Source of the DNA: Thermoplasmata archaeon
GTDB taxonomy: Archaea; Thermoplasmatota; E2; DHVEG-1; B18-G2
Assembly: GCA_021161685.1 (NCBI GenBank)
Contig: JAGHAD010000152.1
Location: 1-13,222 of the forward strand
Length of the DNA stretch: 13,222 bases
Direction: 5' to 3'
Each line of letters begins with the position of its first letter. Within the stretch, counting starts at the first letter, position 1. The notes beneath the pieces were generated by a model. It was not told the DNA's origin, made no database searches, and saw nothing but the letters and a program-made list of their open reading frames with translations. Positions 6,802 through 13,213 of this stretch are shown here, in pieces. The position numbers and the translations under genes were made by a program.

Positions 6802-7836
6802 TTATGGATAGAGCGGATAACCATGTGGCTTCAAAGCTGGATTCCTATCTATATAGATTAACCCGAGGGGTATGTTCATCCATTTTATATCCGGAATTCC
6901 ACCGCTAGGTTCCCAGTAGTTATTGTAGAGGTAGACTATAGGAGGCAAATTATATGTTCCAGGATGTACCCCTACATGACAACTCACATGCTTCGTGTTA
7001 TCTATGAGGTCATTTCTCGTTAAAAAGAGAGCTATGAGAAAATCAGTTGGAAGGCTTATACCTACTTTGTTTCCTCTAATGGTATTTTCGTGTATAAAAA
7101 AGAAGCCGGTTCCTCCTCTCCTCTCTGTATCTCCCGTGTTAATGTGTACACCTTCACTTGCATTTTCAATAAGGTTTCGCACGATTGTAGAAGCATCTAT
7201 ACCATCAAGGAATATACCGATCCCTCCCCTTGCCCCTTTTTTCTCGATCTTGCAACAGCTTATCCTGTCTATACCAGCATACCTTCCTTCTATACCCTTG
7301 TTAAGGTCACTTTCCATGCAGATGTAGCAATGATGTACTGTAACAAAATCAACAAGAGGAGGAGTCACATGTTTTTTGCCATCTGCTCTGATTGCGGCAT
7401 CTTTAAAACTAATCACGTCACAATCCTCGATATTGACATATCTTGTTTCATTTTCGGGTGATGGCTCTATTAGGATGCCTGTATCACAATCCTTTATAAC
7501 AAAACCGCTTACCGTGACATGTGAGGCATTGATACGGATTGCCGTATATCCATCAGAATCAATGATAGGCCTCTCTGTACCTGCTCCAATTAGCAGCAGA
7601 GATTTGTTTATAACTATATCGTGCTCATGATATACGCCAGGGAGAACGACGACTATGTCGTGAGGCGAAGCTCTGCTTATAGTATCTTTTATGCTTCCGC
7701 TACTATTCACAAACCAAACATTCCTATATCCAGCAGATGAAGCGCTAAAACATTCTTCTGACACGATCGTTGGTAAAACATTTGCAGCCAGAAGCAGCAA
7801 CATCCCCACGATTAGATATTTAAATATTCTTTCCAT
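6802..7836 (-). CDS. Secreted right-handed beta-helix protein, NosD-like
   Basis: The ATG at 7836 is chosen over a longer frame back to 7941. It begins a clear signal peptide (MERIFKYLIVGMLLLLAANV, cleavage near residue 25), has GGGGGGAGA a few bases upstream, and lies about 30 bases past the start site predicted by a TATA box. The mature part is a parallel beta-helix/CASH-type solenoid. SIKDTISRASPHDIVVVLPG leads into PGVYHEHDIVINKSLLLIGAG (66-86), the usual entry coil. Repeated coils follow (VTVSGFVIKDCDTGI, IVRNLIENASEGVHI, FIHENTIRGNKVGI). It ends with the NYWEPSGG and YPLYP motif typical of NosD-like proteins. NosD is the extracytoplasmic partner of the NosFY exporter. Archaea also carry many beta-helix surface proteins unrelated to nitrous oxide, so the exact role is open. 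There is no C-terminal anchor. Confidence 0.85.
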   Translation of the reverse strand: MERIFKYLIVGMLLLLAANVLPTIVSEECFSASSAGYRNVWFVNSSGSIKDTISRASPHDIVVVLPGVYHEHDIVINKSLLLIGAGTERPIIDSDGYTAIRINASHVTVSGFVIKDCDTGILIEPSPENETRYVNIEDCDVISFKDAAIRADGKKHVTPPLVDFVTVHHCYICMESDLNKGIEGRYAGIDRISCCKIEKKGARGGIGIFLDGIDASTIVRNLIENASEGVHINTGDTERRGGTGFFFIHENTIRGNKVGISLPTDFLIALFLTRNDLIDNTKHVSCHVGVHPGTYNLPPIVYLYNNYWEPSGGIPDIKWMNIPLGLIYIDRNPALKPHGYPLYP

Positions 7837-7887
7837 TTTCTCCCCCCAAGTTATCAATCTATTTCTCCAATTTAAATCTAATGGACG

Positions 7888-7897
7888 CTTATATATC
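7888..7897 (-). promoter_or_regulatory. Promoter TATA box of the NosD-like gene
   Basis: Minus-strand GATATATAAG is centred at about 7892. Transcription is expected near 7866, giving a leader of about 30 bases that contains the GGGGGGAGA ribosome site and ends at the ATG at 7836. It supports the shorter start, because the longer frame would begin upstream of this promoter. Confidence 0.6.
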
Positions 7898-7979
7898 TGG
7901 GAAAGCAAAATCCTACCAATAACTCTTCTATCTCGATCCATTTCCGTGCTTCCTTTTATTCTTCCAATATGCTGAATTT

Positions 7980-8891
7980 TTATGGCATCGGAATCGCTTT
8001 TATACCAAACCTCTTTCTTATCTCCCTTGCAAGAGATGTCGCATCACCAACTCTGTAGTTGTCTGTTATCACTATTTCTGGATCGCTCAGCTCTACGTAT
8101 TTCAGCAATCCATTAAAATCTGAATGATCACTAAATGCAACGACAAATTCCTTTTCTGATAACTTTCTTATGGGCTTTTCAAATTCCCAACCAGTTAGAT
8201 AAACCTTTGCCCCTTCCTTTATTCTCTTAGCCAGCCTCATGTGATGGAGAAAGATCCCTTTCTTTTCATTTCCTTTTAACCTATAGCTTCCAAACTTCAT
8301 TCCATACTTTTCACATATCTTTGCAACCCTGTACACGCTCGGATCCATGTACAATTCATAATCCTTCAAGACTTCTGCAATTTCCTGTAGCTTTCCATGA
8401 TAACCAAATATGTGGATTGCATTGAAAGACCTTGTGAGCACATCAACTAACTTGATGAACTCATCTTGGACATCGAAATCTCTTGTGTTGGACGGATTTC
8501 CATAGGTTGCTTCCATTATCAGCACATCCGATTTGATTGCCTTTGCCCTTTCTATCCTGAAATCTCCGGTGTAAACCCATCTTTTTCCATTCTCATCCAC
8601 AAGAAGCACTTGAGCAGATCCAATAATATGGCCGGCATCGAAAAGTTTGAATTTTTCATTCTCTACTTTCATTTCTTTTCCATAATCTAAAGCATTTACT
8701 TCTTTCCCCTTGAACAGCCTTATTAGTTCTGCAGTTGCCGGGGTTGCATAAACATTACTATACCGCAAACTCTCCTCCAATCCAAGCATGTGATCAGAAT
8801 GGGCATGGGTTACGATCCTTACTTTCCTCTCTGCAAAGGCATCGCAGGCAACGTTCCTTCCAAGCAAGATCGCGCCATTCCTGCTGATCAT
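7980..8891 (-). CDS. Metallo-beta-lactamase-fold nuclease, mRNA 3'-end processing factor-like (COG1236 type)
   Basis: This is a predicted zinc-dependent hydrolase acting on nucleic acid, related to CPSF73/SNM1-type enzymes. With the ATG at 8891 as start it has 303 residues. This ATG is 27 bases past a TATA element, consistent with a leaderless message. A GTG 39 bases upstream would lie 5' of the TATA box. Metal motifs are visible: HAHSDH (29-34), DAGHIIGSA (85-93; His88), YTGDF (107-111; Asp110) and MEATYGNP (126-133). In the second half FSDHSDF (253-259; His256) matches the late histidine motif of the beta-CASP group. No KH domains are present, so it is not the full archaeal aCPSF1. It shares a spacer with the divergent redox operon. 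The substrate (RNA or DNA) is not settled by sequence. Confidence 0.85.
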   Translation of the reverse strand: MISRNGAILLGRNVACDAFAERKVRIVTHAHSDHMLGLEESLRYSNVYATPATAELIRLFKGKEVNALDYGKEMKVENEKFKLFDAGHIIGSAQVLLVDENGKRWVYTGDFRIERAKAIKSDVLIMEATYGNPSNTRDFDVQDEFIKLVDVLTRSFNAIHIFGYHGKLQEIAEVLKDYELYMDPSVYRVAKICEKYGMKFGSYRLKGNEKKGIFLHHMRLAKRIKEGAKVYLTGWEFEKPIRKLSEKEFVVAFSDHSDFNGLLKYVELSDPEIVITDNYRVGDATSLAREIRKRFGIKAIPMP

Positions 8892-8912
8892 TTCATGTAA
8901 CAAATGGATGTA

Positions 8913-8922
8913 GAAATATAAG
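8913..8922 (-). promoter_or_regulatory. TATA box of the nuclease gene (leaderless)
   Basis: Minus-strand CTTATATTTC is centred about 27 bases before the ATG at 8891, so the transcript should begin at or next to the start codon. There is no Shine-Dalgarno. Confidence 0.6.
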
Positions 8923-8937
8923 GTTCGCACGAAAAAG

Positions 8938-8943
8938 TTATAA
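8938..8943 (+). promoter_or_regulatory. TATA box of the four-gene redox operon (leaderless)
   Basis: TTATAA, preceded by GAAAAAG, is centred about 28 bases before the ATG at 8969. The bases before the ATG (CCCTTCTG) contain no ribosome site. It stands back to back with the nuclease promoter, the two TATA centres being about 22 bases apart. Confidence 0.6.
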
Positions 8944-8968
8944 TGATACCAGTACCATTACCCTTCTG

Positions 8969-9370
8969 ATGGATGAACTTGAAATGCTGAGAAAGAAGAA
9001 ACTAGAGGAGCTTAAGAGAAGGCTTTTGCACAAAGAGGAGTTTCCAGAAAAACCCGTGGAGATAAACGATGGCAATTTCGATGCATTCGTTAGCAAGTAC
9101 AGAAATGTGGTTATCGATTGCTGGGCTCCATGGTGCGGACCTTGCCTCATGATAGCTCCTGTAATAGAGGAATTGGCAAAAGAACTAAAGGGAAAGGTAA
9201 TTTTTGGGAAGTTGAACGTCGATGAAAATCAAAAGACAGCTTTGAGATATCAAATCATGAGCATACCCACCCTGTTGATCTTCAAGGAAGGAAGGCTGGT
9301 TGATAGACTGGTTGGTGCGATGCCAAAAGAAGGAATCTTGCAGAACTTGAAAAACCTCGGGATGATATGA
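8969..9370 (+). CDS. Cytoplasmic thioredoxin
   Basis: This small disulfide reductase has 133 residues and no signal peptide, so it acts in the cytoplasm. A charged helical N-terminal extension (about 1-28, rich in Lys/Glu/Leu) precedes a complete thioredoxin fold. The active site is WCGPC (55-59), cis-proline Pro100 sits in SIPTLLIF, and the strand VIFGKLNVDEN is conserved. There is an additional Cys51 just before the active site (DCWAPWCGPC). It is the first gene of a four-gene operon, and its TGA overlaps the next start (ATGA). Being coupled to exported thioredoxin-fold proteins and a membrane Fe-S protein, it may supply or accept electrons across the membrane. It may equally be a general thioredoxin. 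No thioredoxin reductase gene is in the window. Confidence 0.95.
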   Translation: MDELEMLRKKKLEELKRRLLHKEEFPEKPVEINDGNFDAFVSKYRNVVIDCWAPWCGPCLMIAPVIEELAKELKGKVIFGKLNVDENQKTALRYQIMSIPTLLIFKEGRLVDRLVGAMPKEGILQNLKNLGMI

Positions 9371-10230
9371 GGAAAATGAAGAGATTGATATTCATCTGTA
9401 TCTTTATTTCTTCGATTTTGCTTGTACCCTTTGGTCTTTCAGAAGAAAAAGCTCTAGATTTCTCCCTTGAGGATATAGATGGCAAGACTTTTACATTATC
9501 GGACCACAGAGGAAAGATTGTTCTGATAGACTTCATGGCGACGTGGTGCCCTCCATGTAGATGGGAAATGCAGGAATTAAAGAAAGTCAGGGAAAATACG
9601 AGTGAAGAAGATGTCGTTATGATATCGATAGATGTTGATTACAGGGAAAGCGTTGATGATATAAAGAGGGTTTTTGGCGAATATGTTGATGAGTGGATCT
9701 TTGCACTGGATACCAAAGGAGTCAGTCAGCTCTATGGAATTAAAGTGATACCGACCTTGGTTATAATTGATAGAGAGGGTTATATTTCCTTTAGGCACGA
9801 AGGCGCGATGCATTCCGATCTTCTAATTTCTAAGATAGAGGAGATAGGAGGGCCCAAGATTTACGTAAGCCATAAACCTTCCCATCCAAAGGCGGGATCT
9901 GCGGTCAAGTTTTCTGCAGAGGTTCATGGAAAAAACGTAAGGAACATCAGGCTGTGGATTCAAGAATGTAGCAAATCAATGTGTTATTTCCCCGTTGAGA
10001 TCAACATGTCGGAAGTTAGTTCCGGTCACTTCGATGCAACCTACACTTTAAGAAACGATACCATCTACTTTCACTACAAGGTGCTGGCTGAGGTTGATGG
10101 AAAAAACATAGAAAGTCAAACTTTCAACGTTACGGTTGAGAAAAAAAGCGAGAAGACGCCCGGCTTTGAGCTAATGATCGCATTGATAGCCATGCTTTTG
10201 ATATTTACAAGGGTAAAGAAACATGAGTAA
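9367..10230 (+). CDS. Surface-anchored TlpA/ResA-like thioredoxin with DsbD-alpha-like Ig domain and PGF-type C-terminus
   Basis: This is an exported thiol-disulfide oxidoreductase of 287 residues. The signal peptide covers about 1-24. A TlpA/ResA-type domain spans about 27-162, with the typical FSLEDIDGKTFTLSDHRGK, active site WCPPC (60-64) and cis-proline Pro129 in VIPTLVIID. An Ig-like beta domain spans about 165-256 and contains ECSKSMCYFP (200-209). The Cys201-X4-Cys206-Tyr-X-Pro pattern recalls the redox pair of the DsbD alpha domain (Cys-X5-Cys-Tyr-Pro-Pro). The C-terminus is TPGFELMIALIAMLLIF followed by TRVKKHE, the PGF-hydrophobic-basic layout of archaeosortase substrates, so anchoring at the outer face is likely. 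The gene overlaps the thioredoxin stop by 4 bases and the next start by 8. The thioredoxin domain is certain, the sorting motif likely, and the DsbD comparison an inference. Confidence 0.9.
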   Translation: MRKMKRLIFICIFISSILLVPFGLSEEKALDFSLEDIDGKTFTLSDHRGKIVLIDFMATWCPPCRWEMQELKKVRENTSEEDVVMISIDVDYRESVDDIKRVFGEYVDEWIFALDTKGVSQLYGIKVIPTLVIIDREGYISFRHEGAMHSDLLISKIEEIGGPKIYVSHKPSHPKAGSAVKFSAEVHGKNVRNIRLWIQECSKSMCYFPVEINMSEVSSGHFDATYTLRNDTIYFHYKVLAEVDGKNIESQTFNVTVEKKSEKTPGFELMIALIAMLLIFTRVKKHE

Positions 10231-11023
10231 AGATCTCCAGAGAAAAAGGCTACTCTCTCAACTGATTTTTCTGCTAATTTCCAACCTTGGCGCGAGGTTT
10301 AAGACCGGACTCTGTTACCCTTTCCTGTACTGTCACGCATGCCCATACTCTATTGCTGGCTGTCCCATTGGAATCATTGAACATGCAATTTATAAAAAAC
10401 ATTTCAATTTATTTCTCCTCCTTTATCCTATACTGATGATAGCATCTCTTTCAATGATCGTTGGTAGGGCGATATGTGGATGGATGTGCCCTATAGGATT
10501 ACTGCAAAGGATAACATCTACAGAAAGATTAACAAAGCTCTCCAGAAAAATACCCCATTCCATCGAGAGATTTCTCAGATATGCAAAATACATCAACCTT
10601 ATTCTTTTTGTTTTTCTCACACCTCACTTTCTTGGATTCATGTTCACCGATATCTGTCCAATTGGTTTTCTAGTTGGAACCATACCCCTCTCTATCCTAT
10701 ATCCCGGAAGATTTTCTCCAAATGAATTCTTTCCATTTGCTCTAATGGTTTTCATTGCTTTCATCATCTTAATCTTTTTATTCAACAGAGGATGGTGCAA
10801 ATTCTTCTGTCCAATTGGTGCTTTCATAGGTCTATTTAACAAGGTGAGTTTGCTAAGGATAGAGGTTGATAAAAGCAAGTGCGTGCACTGCAATGCATGC
10901 ATCAAAGTATGTCCAATGGGGATAGATGTGCCAAACGTGGAGAGAAGTCAAGAATGCATATTGTGTGGTAGATGTATAGATGCCTGCCAATATGGAGCTA
11001 TAAGCTTCAAGGTGGGTGTATGA
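10223..11023 (+). CDS. NapH-like polyferredoxin membrane protein (4Fe-4S)
   Basis: This is a membrane electron-transfer protein of 266 residues. Hydrophobic segments lie at about 12-30, 63-82, 122-142 and 168-189, with a possible fifth near 148-160. Cysteine motifs of the membrane part are CHACPYSIAGCPIG (37-50), CGWMCPIG (85-92), DICPIG (143-148) and CKFFCPIG (192-199). The second and fourth match the CX3CP signatures of NapH/CcoG-type proteins. A ferredoxin-like C-terminus has CVHCNACIKVCP (220-231) and CILCGRCIDAC (245-255), enough for two [4Fe-4S] clusters. Such proteins pass electrons between quinol or cytoplasmic carriers and outer proteins. The coding region overlaps the TlpA gene by 8 bases and the next gene by 4. 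Its placement between thioredoxin-fold genes suggests it moves electrons to outer thiols. No quinol site or partner can be read from sequence alone. Confidence 0.92.
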   Translation: MSKDLQRKRLLSQLIFLLISNLGARFKTGLCYPFLYCHACPYSIAGCPIGIIEHAIYKKHFNLFLLLYPILMIASLSMIVGRAICGWMCPIGLLQRITSTERLTKLSRKIPHSIERFLRYAKYINLILFVFLTPHFLGFMFTDICPIGFLVGTIPLSILYPGRFSPNEFFPFALMVFIAFIILIFLFNRGWCKFFCPIGAFIGLFNKVSLLRIEVDKSKCVHCNACIKVCPMGIDVPNVERSQECILCGRCIDACQYGAISFKVGV

Positions 11024-11664
11024 GAAAGTTTTTTGCAATCCAAGTTACCTTGATCATTCTTTTTTCAGGTCTTCTCTCATATGTAACATTGGCAACAGAT
11101 GTGTATGATAGGGTAAAGACCGGTATAGTCTCTGTAATCTGTCTAAGTTGTATAAAAATGAAGCCAGCCTTTGAGATAAAGTTCTTTTTCAGGACCGCAA
11201 ATCTCGAAAACTACCCTTCATTCATTCTTGAAAACCTGTCAAATGGCATCATATTTCTCCACTTTAGGGTAGATTCGTGCAAAAGCTGTGATTATTTGGA
11301 TGAGGTGATTTCAGATATATTCAAATGCAACCTGAAGAGAACTCACTATCTTGTTACTACCTCAAAACTTTATGGAGTCAACGTAACTCTCTTTCACATC
11401 AATTTAGATCATGTAAGTAAGGACAAAAAGAGCCTTTATAATCTCTTCAACGTGATGGGAAGCAAGGGTGGCGTTCCAATGATTTCCATTATAACACTTG
11501 GACGAAAGAACGAAAGCGTTGCCCCTTGCTATGCAACACTTTATGGATATCAGAAGAAAGATCGCATCTTGGATTTCATAAGGGAATGTTCCAAGCTTTA
11601 CTTGGAAAATTTCAAAGATTTCAAACCCTCTCTTCAAAACCACAGGCTGAAAGGAGATCATTGA
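11020..11664 (+). CDS. Secreted thioredoxin-like protein with two CXXC motifs
   Basis: The ATG at 11020 is chosen (214 residues). It overlaps the preceding stop as ATGA, has AGGTGGGTG just upstream, and opens a signal peptide (FFAIQVTLIILFSGLLSYVTLA; cleavage near residue 25). An upstream in-frame start at 10972 would lie deep in the Fe-S gene. Two CXXC pairs are present, CLSC (41-44) and CKSC (87-90). The second follows the strand GIIFLHFRVDS, where a thioredoxin active site is expected. GGVPMISIITLG near 150-161 supplies the cis-proline element. Further single cysteines occur at 103 and in APCYATL and RECSKL. I infer a divergent thioredoxin fold on the outer face. It is the last gene of the redox operon, and its 3' end overlaps the opposing gene by 44 bases. 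The exact family is not recognised. Confidence 0.8.
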   Translation: MRKFFAIQVTLIILFSGLLSYVTLATDVYDRVKTGIVSVICLSCIKMKPAFEIKFFFRTANLENYPSFILENLSNGIIFLHFRVDSCKSCDYLDEVISDIFKCNLKRTHYLVTTSKLYGVNVTLFHINLDHVSKDKKSLYNLFNVMGSKGGVPMISIITLGRKNESVAPCYATLYGYQKKDRILDFIRECSKLYLENFKDFKPSLQNHRLKGDH

Positions 11665-13090
11665 AATTCTTTCTGTAATTCTCTGGATCGGATTTCAGCA
11701 AGCGATCCACAAAGTCCTTTAAATATGCTCCATATTCCTGCTCTATTTCGGTGTACTGCCATTTCCTGTCCTCTCCCTTTCCAATTGCAAGAAGGAATGC
11801 GAAGGCAATCGACCTTTGTTTTACATCTTTGGGTGGCTTTGAAAGCATGGAGAGAACTTTTTCTTTTCCAAATATCAAGTAGGATTTTGCTAATTTGTCT
11901 ATAAATTCAATCACTGGCGATGATGACCTTATGGAAGGGAATCTAGACAGTTTTTCTTTTCTTTGCCTTATACTAACTGCGATTTCTAGGATTCTAGATG
12001 GAGGATATGATAGATCGTAGAGCTCTTTAGCGAGATCTCTATCTTTAGTAAATTCTTCCAACACTTCTAATCCAAACCTTTTCCAGTAAGTAGTTAGAAC
12101 CTTATTTGGAGGGGCATCCTCTACGATAACCGGCTCTTCTAACTTAGAAAAAATCATCCTCAAGGCTCTTTCTTCAACCTCATTTGGTTTCAGTTCCCTG
12201 ATAAACTTTTCAACATCCGTTCCATAGCTCACATCTCTTAAGATATAAATCCTTCCTTTCAAGGATTTTTTCCACTCGTCGATGTTTTTCTCAATAAACC
12301 CCGCATCCGTGAGGTTACCAATGAAATACTCATCTAAGTGATCCTTCCTTCCCTCGCTAGAAGTTTTCAGGATAACTTCTGGATGGATGTGTTCTCGCAA
12401 ATTGGGATCTATGAAGTATTTGCTCATTTCCATAATGGTATTTTTATTTTTTCCACATTGTAAGCATATCTTCATGATCAAATTCGCATTCTCCCATCGA
12501 ATTCTTAGGTGATTATCTTTGGAATTTGAAGCGAGATGTTGACAGCATGCCAAATCCCCTCTTTTTTCCAAACCCGTTTCTTTTACGATAAACTCAACGA
12601 ATTCCTCTGGCACCTCTCTATCGGTACAGACGAAATGCTTATTCCACGAATATAGAGCTAACTTGTTTTTAAATGCAAATTCTTTGAAGCCAACTAACCT
12701 TAGTATGGGATCATCGAAGTGCTGAAAAGAAATGAGTAGATCCCTATCTGCCTTTCCCCTTACTGCATACATAACCTCCTTTCCACCTATCCTTACCGAT
12801 GCCAAATATGGCGCTTTTCCAGAGTGAGCAATCAATAAAGTGCCAGCAAGAGCCCCAACGAAACCTTTCTTCTTGCTCAATTTTTCCAACCTTTTGACAT
12901 CGCTCTTAAACCTATCTACCTTTTCCAGTCTTTTTCTCAACTTTGCTACCGCCTTTTTTGCTTTCTCTCCATAGGGGATTGGAACAACGAGAAATACATT
13001 ATCAAGCAATCTCTTTGCATTCTCAACGATGACTTTTTCTCTCGCCTTCGGTGCAGTCTTTGCAATTCCTCTCTTTTTAATTTTTTTCAT
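11621..13090 (-). CDS. Conserved-looking hypothetical protein with possible zinc-binding cysteines
   Basis: I do not recognise this 489-residue soluble protein. It has no signal peptide or membrane segment. The N-terminus is strongly basic and helical (about 1-75, dense in Lys/Arg). A hydrophobic stretch with FVGALAGTLLIAHSGKAPYL (77-96) and the strand ASVRIGGKEVMYAVRGKADRD follow. CCQH (182-185) and CLQC (209-212) together could bind one zinc ion. The C-terminal half is helical, with KDRDLAKELYDLSYPPSRIL (349-368). The basic start and zinc-like site would suit a nucleic-acid-associated protein, but that is a guess. The ATG at 13090 is the first in frame. The gene follows tRNA-Leu by 38 bases, with a T6 run between. 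Its length, codon use and lack of breaks argue that it is real. Confidence 0.85.
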   Translation of the reverse strand: MKKIKKRGIAKTAPKAREKVIVENAKRLLDNVFLVVPIPYGEKAKKAVAKLRKRLEKVDRFKSDVKRLEKLSKKKGFVGALAGTLLIAHSGKAPYLASVRIGGKEVMYAVRGKADRDLLISFQHFDDPILRLVGFKEFAFKNKLALYSWNKHFVCTDREVPEEFVEFIVKETGLEKRGDLACCQHLASNSKDNHLRIRWENANLIMKICLQCGKNKNTIMEMSKYFIDPNLREHIHPEVILKTSSEGRKDHLDEYFIGNLTDAGFIEKNIDEWKKSLKGRIYILRDVSYGTDVEKFIRELKPNEVEERALRMIFSKLEEPVIVEDAPPNKVLTTYWKRFGLEVLEEFTKDRDLAKELYDLSYPPSRILEIAVSIRQRKEKLSRFPSIRSSSPVIEFIDKLAKSYLIFGKEKVLSMLSKPPKDVKQRSIAFAFLLAIGKGEDRKWQYTEIEQEYGAYLKDFVDRLLKSDPENYRKNFNDLLSACGFEERV

Positions 13091-13114
13091 GAGAGCACTA
13101 TGAATTTTCTTGGT

Positions 13115-13120
13115 AAAAAA
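13115..13120 (-). terminator. T6 terminator candidate after tRNA-Leu
   Basis: A TTTTTT run on the minus strand begins 8 bases past the tRNA 3' end. It could terminate the tRNA transcript. It is also centred about 27 bases before the ATG at 13090, so AGTTTTTTACC could instead serve as a poor TATA element for the following gene. Confidence 0.4.
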
Positions 13121-13128
13121 CTTTCTAG

Positions 13129-13213
13129 TGCAGGGGAAGGGATTCGAACCCTTGAACCTCTACAGGACAGGCTCCTGAAGCCTGCGCCGTTGGCCATGCT
13201 TGGCTACCCCTGC
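13129..13213 (-). tRNA. tRNA-Leu (CAG), class II with long variable arm
   Basis: The minus-strand sequence folds fully. The acceptor GCAGGGG pairs with CCCCTGC, the anticodon stem is CAGGC/GCCTG, and the loop TTCAGGA gives anticodon CAG (bases 13175-13177). A long variable arm lies between GCCTG and the T stem, and the T loop TTCGAAT is standard. The discriminator is A73 (13129) and CCA is not encoded. No intron is visible. The promoter lies beyond the window. Confidence 0.95.

Noticed and set aside
7837..7941. A longer NosD-like protein starting at 7941
   Set aside because: The extension is charged, precedes a normal signal peptide, and would begin upstream of the TATA box at 7888-7897. The ATG at 7836 has a strong ribosome site.
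8892..8930. GTG start at 8930 for the nuclease
   Set aside because: It lies upstream of the TATA box at 8913-8922, and the ATG at 8891 is at the leaderless distance and fits the family N-terminus.
10972..11019. Upstream in-frame start at 10972 for the last redox gene
   Set aside because: It would bury the start in the second ferredoxin motif of the preceding gene and hide the signal peptide. The ATGA overlap at 11020 is the natural start.
4462..11664. A true nitrous oxide reductase (nos) gene cluster
   Set aside because: No NosZ, NosL or NosR is present, and the NosD-, NosF- and NosY-like genes are in different transcription units. Only the family likeness is kept.
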